From positions 443,001 to 507,000 of the forward strand of contig JAODUP010000271.1 of NCBI GenBank assembly GCA_025642065.1: 64,000 nucleotides of DNA, written 5' to 3'. Positions 22,501 to 34,137 of this stretch are shown in pieces; the first letter of the stretch is position 1, and every line of letters starts with the position of its first letter. The position numbers and the translations under genes are program-made. The DNA comes from Paralvinella palmiformis. Taxonomy: Eukaryota; Annelida; Polychaeta; Terebellida; Alvinellidae. The notes under the pieces are model-generated. The model was not told the origin of the DNA. It made no database searches and saw only the letters and a list, made by a program, of their open reading frames with translations.

Positions 22501-22838
22501 TGTGTAATACGATAAGCTGCGGTATAGGTGTAAATCCGAGTCGTGTCTGGATCGAACTTACCCCCCGGATCCCGATATGCCGTATAAAGCACTATAAAGT
22601 AAACACACACGGAACTCGGCTGGAATCCGTCGGCTTTCGGTTGAAGGCTTGCGTACACAAGAAGCGTAAAAAAAAACCGACTGCGGATCGATAAATCGAT
22701 CGATTCCTCGGCGACAGGTTTACAGCTTGCGCTGAAGCTGTCCGATACGACTGCCTGGCTGTATGTATAAATCCGGCTGTACAGCGATGCTGTATACAAC
22801 AGGCTGCATGACTGACAATTGTGTTTACCGTAAAACAT
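22501..22838 (-). CDS. Possible 5' exon of the calpain transcript (weak)
   Basis: A textbook donor CAG/GTAAGA lies at 22501/22500 on the minus strand. The 338-bp segment upstream is open from an ATG at 22838, and its frame would enter the calpain exon at 14204 in phase 0. The predicted residues (MFYGKHNCQSC to AAYRITQ) resemble nothing I know and are unusually rich in Cys, Ser and Tyr, so it may be 5' UTR or chance. The surroundings are visibly richer in CpG than the rest of the window, which favours a transcription start nearby. An 8.3-kb intron would be needed. Confidence 0.2.
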
Positions 22839-23700
22839 ACAAACAGTCTATTTAAAGGGCTTCACTGATGCGTTCGGCAAGACGGCGAAACATAGTCATA
22901 GACCTATGATATGTTTCCGATGCGCTTAAACCTGGGGATTCTCCCCGAACAACAAAACCAAACCAAACAACTGTCAAAACACAGCTGTGCTTTTTACTGA
23001 CTAGATCTGGTAGTCGTGAGAACCGCCAGGCTAGTCAAACAGTAGTAGACCCCCCCCCCCTCCAACCCGCCGGGCAACTTCCGATGTTGTTTATGCTGAT
23101 CAGAAAATGGTCTATTCTACGACCAGATCGGGTTTACAACATTCGACAATGATTTGATGCCAGAGACTGACAGAGAGTTGACGCTTCATCAAAGCTGCCG
23201 ACATCGTGTCCTCTCTTCTCACTTACCTGGATGGAGATTGTTGTGTTTACGTTTCGACGAGGCCACAACGGCGTATCGCGGTTTCATCGAACAGAATTTG
23301 GACAGAAGTCCGAGAGTTCGTATTCCACTAGATACACTACCGTAAGGGCTTCAGCAGCCGCGCGCGCGCGTGTGTATGTATGGGCGCGCGCTCGCTCGCG
23401 TGTTCGCGTACTTACTGTTACGATGTCTCGGTCTGTCAGTCAGACAGTACACCCACACGTGGATGGAGGAGCCCGGAGCTTGTGTATAAAATACACCCAG
23501 ATACACACACACACAACAAGTAGAGGTCTATACCAAACAGACACAATACTGGAGTAGGACTGGTGCTGCCTTGCTCAGTTAGGCGTTACACCGCCAACAA
23601 TTTAACCAAGGGCTCGGGCCCACTGTCCGTATGTTATAGAGCGAGAGCCGAGCCAAAGTGACCTAAATTAGACCGACCACTCTATCAGGACTGCCAAATG
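22600..23700. promoter_or_regulatory. CpG-richer block, possible promoter region
   Basis: CG dinucleotides are much more frequent here than in the AT-rich flanks, for example around the alternating CG run at 23360-23400 and the repeated cgatcgat at 22690-22705. No exon with recognisable coding content lies inside. It could be the 5' end of the calpain gene or of an unseen transcript on either strand. Confidence 0.25.
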
Positions 23701-24893
23701 ACTCATTGCTCGGTCTCCTTCTGCCATAATCAAGGCTGGCTTGTTGACAAGCTTTTATGAGTGTATGTGCTACAGTGTTATAGTTCCACGATGAACCGAA
23801 GGTGAAAGACCCGTAATGCATGTACGACCCCCCGTCTGTCAATAGATGTGGGCTGTACTATATTTGGAAGAATTTAACAAGTAGTAGTAGTAGTAGAATT
23901 TAGTGGAAAGTAGTAACAGTAAGTAGTAGTAGTAGTAGTATGAGTAATCGGTAGTAGTAGTTGTGATTGTTGGTGGCGGTGGTGGCAGTGATAGCATTAA
24001 TAAAAGCAATAAAAAATAATAATAATAACGGTTAATAAGAATTATTATTATTATTGTATTGTGTTGATTCATTGACTCGGAGCCGGAAAACGAAAAGTTG
24101 GTGTTGTAAATATAATTTTAAGAATAAGTAGGCAATTCTGACATTTACCGTTACTCGTTATTTACGGTGAGTAGCAGACATTTATGGATACGTTATGATT
24201 GCCTTTCTGATGGGAGTAACAGTTTTATTATCTCATTCGTTGTCATGGCCGTTATGATAACTGGCTCTCAATGGCTGCTGCGGCCCCGATAAAATTTGGG
24301 CCCCCAAATTTTAAAAAAAAAAAACTTTAAAGTTTAGTTTAAAAAAAAAAATCCAAAAATTTTTAAATTCTTCGTCGTATTTATAAATACATATATGGAT
24401 ACTGGTGATGGAGGTCCCTTTCGTTCCTGCAAATATTACTATTCTGGGCAATATCATTAAAAGACTTAAAGTGCCAAAGCGTATAAAGTTATTACCATAA
24501 AATCATATTTTTTTTTCCATTATAGAAAAGTTCGGGGACTGGAATATCAAATTCCTAAATATTGTTTTCTCGCAGTTTCTTAGATTATTGAATTAAGTTG
24601 CATAAACAATCACTCGGAAGTCTTGTCAAGTATCGGCTAAAGTTCGGTACCCTACAATCCTCTTTCAGGATTTGGTATGATGGGAGGATGGTTACTGTAA
24701 GAGAAGACAAAGAATGTAGAGAACCTGCTGCCTCTGTCATTCATAGTCAAGTTGTTCAGTACAAAGATTTGGCAAATTTGAGAACATGCATGAAAGTTGG
24801 TACATTGGTCCAGTTTGAGGTCAAGAACAATATTTGGATATGGGCACAAGATGGCTGCCTCCTTGAATGGCTAATTTAAATTTAAAAAATTTA

Positions 24894-24924
<31 letters not shown>

Positions 24925-25079
24925 TATATATATATATATATACAGAAAAAGTAGATCTCCAGGTAAGTAGTGCATGGTCAGTTTGAAGATATTATAAAAA
25001 TATTCTCTTAGTCTAGTTATAGCACGACTCCTGTATATGACGGTATTCCGCTGAAGTTAGCTAAATTAGGTGTTTGTGC
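23701..25079. other. Non-coding stretch
   Basis: Trinucleotide tract (23880-24060) and a TA block (24892-24942). A 93-codon plus frame (24598-24879) has no similarity I recognise and no splice or promoter context, so I leave it uncalled. Confidence 0.6.
23880..24060. repeat. Trinucleotide-rich tract (AGT/AAT)
   Basis: Repeated agt at 23880-23960, then ggt-rich and aat/att blocks. The open frame across it is a low-complexity Tyr/Thr string. Confidence 0.85.
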
Positions 25080-25519
25080 ATTATATTACCCAGTTAGATG
25101 TATTATATTACCCAGTTAGATGTATTATATTACCCAGTTAGATGTATTCTAGAGAACTGTATTATAAATCTAATTGAAATTGACCAACATTTTCCAGTGT
25201 CTTATTTTAGACAAATAAAGTTATATTTCGCTGGATAATTCGCCCTCTTTTAGAAAGGAATTTTAGTTGATCAGATGTCTGAGTATTTTGTAAGATAATA
25301 TTATATTACCCAGTTAGATGTAGTATATTATCCAGTTACATGTATTATATTACCCAGTTAGATGTATTCTAGAGAACTGTATTATAAATCTAATTGAAAT
25401 TGACCAACATTTTCCAGTGTCTTATTTTAGACAAATAAAGTTATATTTCGCTGGATAATTCGCCCTCTTTTAGAAAGGAATTTTAGTTGATTAGATGTCT
25501 GAATATTTTGTAAGATAAT
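25080..25519 (+). repeat. 220-bp tandem duplication, two copies
   Basis: Copy 1 (25080-25299) and copy 2 (25300-25519) differ at five positions by eye. Each begins with three units of the 22-mer attatattacccagttagat+gt. The duplication is therefore recent. Confidence 0.9.
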
Positions 25520-25586
25520 ATCTTGATCACACATAAAAGGTTTTAGAACTAACAGTAGCCGTCAAAATGCTATCTTACAGATAGTT

Positions 25587-25765
25587 GAAATGGTGCTGCG
25601 ATTGCGCAATGGTTACGAACCTCGAGGTCGGGGTTTGAATCATACCCAAACCCGTGTGTAGAGTACGTTTTCTTCGGGAGGTACCTCTCCGGATATATCT
25701 TCCAGGGATGTCTAAGGTCTATGTCAAAGAAAAAACTGATCCATGTTCATATATCTTGGACCACC
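25587..25765 (+). mobile_element. tRNA-headed SINE, family C
   Basis: The head gattgcgcaatggttacgaa and the B box gggtttgaatcata precede a unique body (gaggtacctctccggatata, tcttggaccacc). It shares no body words with family A. Confidence 0.45.
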
Positions 25766-26029
25766 ATGATGTTATTGATGTTATGACACCAGGTGATGAC
25801 TTGTAAAATTGACCGATTGAAGGATTTATTGGTCACGTATATCATTAACAAGTTACGTCACAAACAGATCTGACATAAGTTTTATGAAATTAGTCGATCG
25901 TCGACATTTTGAAAAGATACGCTAATTTCTTTTGTTTATTGCGAGAAACTAAAGAGTCAAAATGTATATTTATAATTTTGAAACTGGAAATATAAAATAT
26001 TACACCTTGTACGAAGTTTTAGTAGTTTA

Positions 26030-26350
26030 ATGATCAACGTTAACAGCAGTCTTAACCTGAACCATTCTATATTATACTCAGGTCATCCCGTCAGATACTA
26101 TTGCAGGTGCCAGTGTCTCGGCTCAAGTCATATGGTGGTTGTGCATTTACTTTGTGGAATAGGTTGTATTAAAAATGCGTCGTCTCTCGAGACTTTTAAA
26201 TCTCTTCTAAAAACACACCGATTTAAGGTCGCTTTCACAGATAAATAACTTTATCTTTCAAATCACTTCCAGGGTTTTTAAGACATATTATTTGGGGTAT
26301 TATTATATTACATATTATTTGTACAGCGCCCTTGAATGGCTCCTGCTAGT
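26030..26350 (+). mobile_element. LINE 3' end (reverse transcriptase C-terminus, frameshifted)
   Basis: LWNRLY (26152-26169) and, one frame away, IKNASSLETFKSLLKTHRFK (from 26168) together make the usual LWN-LP---R-A-S---FKS-LKT ending of LINE reverse transcriptases. A short tail with cagcgcccttgaatggctcc and (att)n follows. One frameshift lies between the two blocks; the rest of the element is absent. Confidence 0.7.
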
Positions 26351-27366
26351 AAAGGCATTTTGTTAAATATTATTATAATAATTATTTTTATTATTATTAT
26401 TATTGTTATTATTATTATTTTATATAAATGTGTTAATTTAAATAGAAACAATAAGGCACGTTGTTAGGTTTATTCTAAACAACATTAAAAGTCCATTCTC
26501 CATTGGTCCCTATAAATAAGGGTTTAGAATAATAAATTTAAAACAAAAACGAATTTTAATGAATAAACATCATAATTCCAACCGATGTCATATTCAACAA
26601 ACAAACAAACGAACACACACATTGATTTTTTTATTTATATAGACATACAAGCTCATATGTAATTCATGCAAATCAGGTAATTATACTATACTTCTAATTA
26701 AGTTACAAAAGATAACGATCTTCGGCCAGTGATCTCTAAATGTTTAACATATTCGTCCAATGGCAGAGTATTGGACCGAACATTCAAGAGTTGGTTACTT
26801 TAGGGATTCCTCTATGACACCGCTGGACATCTTTATTACGACAAGGTCAATTTAAAAAACTATTTTTAATATCATTAGATAGATCTTATTCGGCTCCTTT
26901 TCGAAAATACCGATTAACGTAATCGATTTTTTGATGAATATTTATTTTAGCACTAAACATCGTTTTTATAATTAAAAAAATTAAGGCACCAAAATAGTGG
27001 AAAAAATAAATTGAAATATCGGAAATTAGATAATCATGATCTAAACACAAAAGCTACACGAAGTTTGAATGAGCCTTAATCCGAAATGTATCAAAATATT
27101 ATACTTCTAAGTGGACAATATTTATAAAACGAGATTGGCTTTATCCCATTTCCATATTTATATTTCATACTTGTATCCCATAATTTCATATTGATATAAA
27201 AAGTCAGCTCAGAAAAAATTAAAAAGTTTTCCATAACTTTTAATCATAATTATAAAAAATGTATACAATTTTTTCCCATCTTTGGAATCGTAAGTTGTAG
27301 CCATATAAAGTTGTTGACGACTACATTTTCAACACTTAATATCAGTGCATGGAGGTACGCGCGCGC

Positions 27367-27397
<31 letters not shown>

Positions 27398-28243
27398 CAG
27401 GGATGATTCTCACCATCTCTGGTAACAATAGAGAAATTAATTTCTTTCGAATCTGCCTACCATTAACCTTTTCTTCTATGCGAGAAAAGATGGATTTTCA
27501 AACCTTAAATAGGTCAAATAGATTTTTCTAAATGCTATCCCAAGAAAAGATTATGGTCTACCACCCCCCCCCCCAGATATTCATTCAGATCATTGCTTTA
27601 AATCACTACAGACGAGTTAGATGACTATTCCGGAGGTTGACATTGGTACCAACTGACCTGACCACAACACAGCAGAGTTATCATAAACAGTTATACATAT
27701 CAGCATATAACATTCTCCTAATTATAATGTTTCTTCTTGGTTGCTGGGACGTACCAAATCCTTCCATAGACTTATCCCAACTAACAGTCGCCATCTGGCG
27801 AGAGACATGGGAACTATGAGTGCGGGGTAGACAACGCTAGTCTGATAAAACTGCACTTCAGCGAAGAGAGTAAGGTTCTAGAGGTTTTTAATTATTACGG
27901 CTCTCTACCACTGTTCATAAATAACGGTTATTTATATGTGATATTTATAATGGGAACAGTTATACTTGTTATCACAGAGCATGTTAGAAGGAACAAATAC
28001 GTTATCTTTAAAATATCAATTGAAAAAATGCAATAACAACAACAACACAAACAAAAGGAAACATACCTGTTAAAGCGTGCACGCACGGAAGTACAATAGA
28101 TAGAATGTATATTTACAATGAGCCATAGTGGAGTAGAATTACTGGATACATACACTATGGGCCATAATCAGTGTAATTCATTCCCTGCTGAATTCCAAGC
28201 ATTATTCCGTTTAATTTACTCTACAGTTCTCAACTAATTATAA

Positions 28244-28437
28244 GGGTGCCTCAGTGGTCTAGTGGTAGCGTGTTGGACCACAGATCACTTCCACCCGTGT
28301 TCGAATCCCGGCGTGGGCATATCTGAAGGTTGTTTCGTCTTTCACTTCGTCTCATTACCTTTGGAGGTCACTCGGCCCATTTGGCCGACCTTGTGCACAA
28401 AAGTGGCCGTAAAACATCAATCATCATCAATCATCAA
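28244..28437 (+). mobile_element. tRNA-headed SINE, family A, best-preserved copy
   Basis: The A box gtggtctagtggtagcg and B box gttcgaatcccgg are intact, followed by the whole body and the tail gtggccgtaaaacatcaatc plus (atc)n. It can serve as the local reference for the other copies. Confidence 0.85.
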
Positions 28438-28779
28438 CTAATCATAACATTTTCAGTGTCGTCTACATAATTGTTTTAGTGTTTCGTGTTTGCTTTAAAT
28501 GTCTTCTTGATCTGGAAAACAGATTAGTATGTGCTAGTCATTCTGGCAGTGTACAGAGATGTATAAACGGAGCAGGTCTAACGAGTATTGCACTAAATCC
28601 CTCATCGGGCATACGTCTTCTACCACTCAACTGCGCGAGAAAACCGATGCAACGCTCTTCGGCTGGCCATGTTCATTGGTTGACTCTTCACACGTGATTC
28701 GACGTAACCTGTTTACGACTATTTCTCAGTGGAGCAGATATATTCATTTATCAATGAACAATTAATACCGTAGATATAA

Positions 28780-28785
28780 TTTATT
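28780..28785 (-). terminator. Candidate polyadenylation signal of the PPxY membrane protein gene
   Basis: Reads AATAAA on the minus strand about 400 bases past the stop codon at 29189. The UTR it implies includes the (GAT)n run at 28975-29040. No cDNA evidence is available, so other signals could be used. Confidence 0.3.
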
Positions 28786-28974
28786 TTCCACATTTCATTA
28801 CTAACTGATATGTTATATAATAATAACAACTCATACTGGTGTATATAATACGCTTAGAGTTGTGGGTATCAAAAAAACTAAAATAATTCTTAAAGTGATC
28901 ATTATATTATAGCATGCGAAAGGTGATCATTTCAGGCCTTCCTGTATGATGTTTAGGATGATGAAGATGATAAA

Positions 28975-29040
28975 GTTGTTGATGTTGATGATGATACTGA
29001 TGCTGGTGGTGATGATGATGATGATGATGATGATGATGTA
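28975..29040. repeat. (GAT)n microsatellite
   Basis: GAT repeats with interruptions, likely inside the 3' UTR of the PPxY membrane protein gene. Confidence 0.85.
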
Positions 29041-29188
29041 GGGACGATGTCAAATAGACCAAAATTTGTTTTATCCAGTTTAGCCACTAAATTAATTTAA
29101 GGATCGCACAGAGGTAAGACTCCATTTGCCACCGAACTTTCCTCTGTCCTCAGAAATGTACACAGTGCGTATCTGACCACATGTGACG

Positions 29189-29632
29189 TCAGAGAGAATC
29201 CTCTGCGCCGACGTCCAAATCCTCACCATCTGTTTCGTGGGTTCCCGCTCCTTCCGCTGGCAAATTCTCACTTATTGGCCTCTGTTCTGTGTTTAGCACA
29301 TGCAATTCCTCTTCCACGCCGACTATTCCCATTCCCGTTCCCCTGTCTGTTCCCGATCCATTCATCAAAGAAGCGATCGCCTCCTCGTAGCTCGGCGGTT
29401 TCGAATCCCTCTGGTCGACGTCATTGTGTCTGATGACGCCGTTGTCAAGGACGCCCACAACGTCATTATATTCAGGCGGAGACATGACGTAGGCTGGCAT
29501 CATCTGGTTTATTGTGAAGTCGTCATCATTCCGGAACGTGAAGTTCGTTAGTCCATCTTCCGCCGTCAACGTTGATCTGTTGTGGTCGACAGGTGGCGCT
29601 CTGGAACAAGAAGGAGACGTCCTTCTGTTGTT
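29189..29632 (-). CDS. PPxY membrane protein exon 5: cytoplasmic tail and stop
   Basis: Residues 159-305 then TGA at 29191-29189. Contains MSPPEYNDVVG and SKPPSYEEAIASL, both PPxY ligands for WW domains, and ends in an acidic stretch (DGEDLDVGAEDSL). Tail codons are GC-richer than the surrounding DNA, as expected for a real exon. Confidence 0.88.
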   Translation of the reverse strand, partial: NNRRTSPSCSRAPPVDHNRSTLTAEDGLTNFTFRNDDDFTINQMMPAYVMSPPEYNDVVGVLDNGVIRHNDVDQRDSKPPSYEEAIASLMNGSGTDRGTGMGIVGVEEELHVLNTEQRPISENLPAEGAGTHETDGEDLDVGAEDSL

Positions 29633-29797
29633 CTAAAAAACGACAAGAAAACGTGTTTCTGTTTTGTTTTAATGCTATTGTAATTAATGCAAATTTATAG
29701 CGAAATATGCATAACAGGTACAAGCATAGAAGGAGGAGTTTAAATGGTGGTATGCAATAAACACCAATGTAAATGATCATTTATATATCGATATACT

Positions 29798-29840
<43 letters not shown>

Positions 29841-31163
29841 GAGAGAGTGCGAGTGAGCGAGCGAGCGAGAAAGAGAGACTTGGTTTGACCAAATTGAACT
29901 AAAGTGAAGCACTGGCTATGTATGATGGCGTTTTGTATTGCTAAGAGAACGGTACAAGCACCTGGACACTATACTATATGTGCACCGGCTGGATACATTT
30001 GTGAGATAAAATCTGAAATAATCATTATGGGCGAAGATTGATCGTTCAACGATCCTATATTTGGTCTAATCATTGTCCTTTATAGATTATTCAAAGTAAT
30101 TATTTCACCTCTAGATCTGTATATCCATAGGTAGAGATTAGGATAGGGATAGTAGATAAGATAAGAGAACACTTATCGAGCTAGTTACCAATTTATAAAC
30201 TGACGACTAACCGGACTTCGATTAGCTAGAAATGTCTTAGATCAGGTCACAAGAAGCCCCCCCCCCTTCCCAGGTGAGTTTGTGGCATCTCGTTGGACCT
30301 GGCCATATTTATGAGAGCTATAAATATGGATAATCATAAGGCGATTGTCTAAAATACGTATGAAATATTCCCTCAGTGGGACTAGCTGTCTGTAGTATAA
30401 CTTAATAATCAAAATTTGTGGTTTTTCACCAGAATACGATAGTTTTCCTCCTCGCATATCAACAACATAGTTGGTTGGATTGTCTCGCATCAGATTAAAA
30501 CTTTACCAAACCTATAATCACGCTCAATCGAAACATTCCACGATTTTCTCACAATAACATTCACTCAGGTGTGTACCCATCAATCGTGTCTGCCCGATAT
30601 GATCTGTTTACCTGTTGTTTGTTGACAATTTGTTTTATTCCTATTGCCGTAATGGCGATTATCATAAGTGTTCCGATGATTGAACCAATGACGACACCGA
30701 TTAGTTGAGCGAATGATAATCCTTCTGTAAATATATACATATCATAAAACAAACATTGTCAGGTTATAATTGCTCAGTTTTAGAAGTAGGCGTATTAACG
30801 AGATCAGACAATTTTTAGTAATTCGACGGCCGCGTGAGCCACATTTTATCACAATTAATGAAGAACAACATTAAAAAAATTCTTCACGTCGCGTATTGAG
30901 ACATAAGAAACCATAATATTTTTATAATACACCTAAACTTTTATTCCCAGTACCGAACTCTTCTAATAATATTAAGAAATAATTATACGATCGTTGTTTT
31001 TCGAGCAGACTGGTCATCTAATCCGGCTTCGGGTGTAAACGAACATACAGGTCAAAACAGCTTATGTAAATGCTTAGACTCCAAATCTATTTGCATTTTC
31101 AAGAGCCTCCACTTACATAAATGACTTTTGTCAAAAAAGGTACCACTTGTCTTCCATATAGCC

Positions 31164-31219
<56 letters not shown>

Positions 31220-33359
31220 TCACCCCATTCAGTTTGGTTATATTAAATTTATCTCTATTTCCTATAGTAATATATTTACGTGATACAGACTGATTAAACA
31301 ATTGGTCAATGTGCAGTATTACGATATTTTCGTAACACCAATTCAATTAATTATTGTCTTGTCGACAATGCGTATTTATTATGCATACGTTTGGTTTTGC
31401 TAGTTTCAATTTAGATGTAAATCTCTTACAAAAAAAAATTAGTTGCCAGAATAAAATACGAAGTGTTTTGCCGATTGAGTGTTCGAATTATCTGAACTAA
31501 ATAAACTACGCCCGATTGTCTGTGTGCACAGTTATATCACTAATCATATTTTTTAATTCAGTACGACTTAACGATCCATGATTCACCGTTAAGTTATAAC
31601 AAAATCCAGGATGTTTCACGTAAATATAAACGCGCGCACGCATACTTACACAAAACATACCTACTATACATTAGTCAACAGTCATGGAAAACTATTTTGA
31701 AAACCCCCATATCAGATCAAAGGTTATACCGCTATCAACTTGAATTTGTGTTATTTTTGTATTATTTACTGGTATAAGACCAAAATGCAAGCTGCCGTTC
31801 GTCTCATTGAGTTAAATCTCGCGCGATGGCATCATTTTGGGTGTGACGTCCTATATAGGGGTCATAGGAAGGCTATGGAACTCTGGTTACCATATTTGAA
31901 TAAGGATGACAGATTTTTTTTTTAAATTCCGGGATAAAATGAAAAAAAAAGATAGGCTTCTCGATGCCAGTTGGGTATCAACACACTGGCATTAATATAA
32001 AATTTATGGCTATATTTTGAATGTGAGTGAATGGAGCGAGAATAAAATCACAGTCGAGAGCTTTCTGAGGTCACATCGCTTTGTAAACAGACGGACATGT
32101 CAAAAGAGAGGTTCTAGTTCCCAACTTTTTAATACAAACAATTAGGACACGTTGTTACATTTTTCTTTATTTACATGTGCCATTCTACTATGCACTTAAT
32201 CGAACTATAAAGCCGCTAGATCGACTAGTTTTTCAAGAATGTTCGATCAATGGCGGACTAACACGCCGACCAATCAGGAGCTGGCTTTAATCCAGTTAGG
32301 GAATTCCTAAATGACGTCATTACTCGTAAAATTTAATCCCTACAATAAATCGTTGTTATTACGTACTACTTACTCAGATTTTAATCTATCGGCGTGATAG
32401 TCATAAGAAATATGTTTTTTTAAACAAGAAGAACCTTGCTCATTTGTATCGTCTTGGGAATCGGCAGTTTTCATAATAATCCGATTATCCGACTACTGTT
32501 ACGTTCCGAGCTCGCTTCATAAATTATTTAAACCTAATCTTCAGTGGTCATTGAGCTTATAGCATAAAGCAACAAGTAAATGATAACTTCGACTCGATTG
32601 ACGCCACAGAAGCACCCCCCCCCCCTCACCGAATGAACGAAAAAGCATTTCTAAATTTCACAGGTCTCAAAATGATTGCGAAATATGTAAAATAATATAC
32701 TTATCTTTAAAGAAGTACATTATTTTTACTACATTACGAACACGAGCTTTTCATATTCTGAGGGTGGGTAAGAGTTACCCCCCCCCCCCACACACACACA
32801 CAACAACAACAACAGCAACGTTTCCCATCACCTTTAAGACTTTTGATTAGTTACCTGTACAAGTAACCCTGAGACCAAAGTTATAATACCAGCTTTCATC
32901 TTGTTTTTCTATCCAATAACGGAAGGTGTAATCAGGTCGTCTGTTATTGTTTAGGTTATAGACAACTGATGAATGACCGCAAAGCTCTTCACCTGACGAG
33001 TATAGTAGCATTTAATACAGTAAACCATTTTATATCCGACACCAATTCTACTGAAACGGTCTCGGTTAATCAGATATTCCGGATAATCGGTATAATTTAA
33101 GGTACAATTTTTACAATTCTTATAATTATATTGTATATAATTGAAGTTAAACAAGATTGCACCTAGATTTTAGTCAACTTAAATCACAAAACCGAACTAT
33201 AAACCAACCGATATTAGGATAATTTGAAATAACGGTTAGCAGAAAATTTCCGTTTGGTTGAATACCGGAAGTCAAAGGTTACACTGTACAAGTGTACACA
33301 ATCACGCCAAAATCGGGTGTTTGTTGGCATACAAAATACATTATAATTTATGGCATATG

Positions 33360-33392
<33 letters not shown>

Positions 33393-34025
33393 CGCACGCA
33401 CGCACACGCACATTGAAAGAGAGAGAAAGAGAGAGATTTACCAATATTCCAGCCATAGTACAAGTCATCAGGATTACCATAGTACAGGTAATATTTAACA
33501 GATCCGTTTACACGTTCATACGCCACACGGCCTGAACATATATGTCCTGTGACGTCATAGTATCCATTAGTGTTCAGATTATACATTGCACCTGACACGA
33601 TGAATGTTTGGCATACTTTGGCTGGAAATATTAAACAATTTAACGAATACATCAACATATACTAAAAGTATAAATCTACAAATAAACGCTAGGGGACTGA
33701 TTATAAACAATTCTTCTTGGACGCCATGTTGGGAATGTTTAAATTTTTAGATAGCTGGGAAATAAATAAAATTGGTGTGATGTGACTCATTGAATATTTA
33801 GATGTCAAGGCGTGTATGTGTGTGTGCGTGTATGTGTGTATCATTTGAAACAAATACCAGTCAATTTGTGTACATCGGAGTACGCGGGTGTAGACGTATG
33901 GGCATGCGTATGCGTTCCCATCAAAGCATGTACCTGTGCGAAGAAAGCATCTTACCATGACAACAAACCGAGAGGGATGATACGATGATGATAACAGATA
34001 GCCATATAGCACAATATCTATCCAT
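29189..34025 (-). CDS. Single-pass membrane protein with two PPxY motifs, complete, 5 exons, 305 aa
   Basis: Joined minus-strand exons: 34025-33956, 33621-33442, 32965-32855, 30724-30612, 29632-29189 (918 bp with stop). All borders are GT-AG and all phases fit. Residues 1-23 form a signal peptide (MDRYCAIWLSVIIIVSSLS). Residues 24-121 are extracellular, with Cys27, Cys52 and Cys119, a possible N-glycan at Asn62 (NGS), and many Tyr and Trp (NGYYDVTGHICSGRVAYE; YYLYYG; YGWNI). The membrane helix is about 128-150 (LIGVVIGSIIGTLMIIAITA). The tail (151-305) is hydrophilic, acidic towards its end, and carries PPEY (210-213) and PPSYEEA (237-243). PPxY motifs recruit NEDD4-type WW-domain ligases. 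The plan recalls Shisa-like adaptors, but the ectodomain lacks their Cys pattern. I do not recognise the family. Confidence 0.85.
30612..30724 (-). CDS. PPxY membrane protein exon 4: transmembrane helix
   Basis: Residues 121-158. A hydrophobic run, LIGVVIGSIIGTLMIIAITA, is followed by KQIVNKQQ; the positive charge on that side puts the C-terminal part in the cytosol. It is 113 bp and ends in phase 0, with acceptor TTTACAG and donor GTAAAC. Confidence 0.88.
31171..31217. repeat. (TA)n microsatellite, 47 bases
   Basis: Pure TA run in the largest intron (30725-32854) of the PPxY membrane protein gene. Confidence 0.9.
32855..32965 (-). CDS. PPxY membrane protein exon 3: extracellular module, second half
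   Basis: Residues 84-120: VVYNLNNNRRPDYTFRYWIE, then WYYNFGLRVTCT. The acceptor CATTCATCAG (minus strand, just right of 32965) is the only one that keeps the frame open. It is 111 bp, phase 1 to phase 1. Confidence 0.82.
33363..33435. repeat. (TA)n, acgc and (GA)n next to an exon border
   Basis: TA run, cgcacgcacgca and a GA-rich run end only a few bases from the donor of exon 2 at 33441 of the PPxY membrane protein gene. Confidence 0.85.
33442..33621 (-). CDS. PPxY membrane protein exon 2: extracellular module, first half
   Basis: Residues 24-83, including KVCQTFIVSGAMYNLNTNG and SGRVAYERVNGSVKYYLYYG. It is 180 bp, phase 1 at both ends, with acceptor TTCCAG and donor GTAAAT. The symmetrical phase-1 borders are usual for shuffled extracellular modules. 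Confidence 0.85.
33956..34025 (-). CDS. PPxY membrane protein exon 1: start and signal peptide
   Basis: The ATG at 34025-34023 opens a hydrophobic leader (residues 1-23) ending SVCCH. The donor GTAAGA follows at 33955. It is 70 bp and leaves one base. Confidence 0.82.
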
Positions 34026-34097
34026 TTCACAACATCAACTTGTATGATACACAGTTCTATTTAACACAATATAGCCTCAATATGTTATAAATCTGTA

Positions 34098-34098
<1 letters not shown>

Positions 34099-34137
<39 letters not shown>

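Noticed and set aside
23839..24072. Open frame rich in Tyr, Leu and Thr on the minus strand
   Set aside because: It is the translation of AGT/AAT trinucleotide repeats.
24598..24879. 93-codon plus-strand gene
   Set aside because: No similarity I can recognise, a competing open frame on the other strand, and no supporting signals.
28244..28320. tRNA gene
   Set aside because: A and B boxes are present, but the same head recurs on many copies with one shared body and tail, so it is a SINE head and not a tRNA gene.
29300..29551. Plus-strand open frame of 83 codons
   Set aside because: Antisense shadow of the PPxY tail exon.
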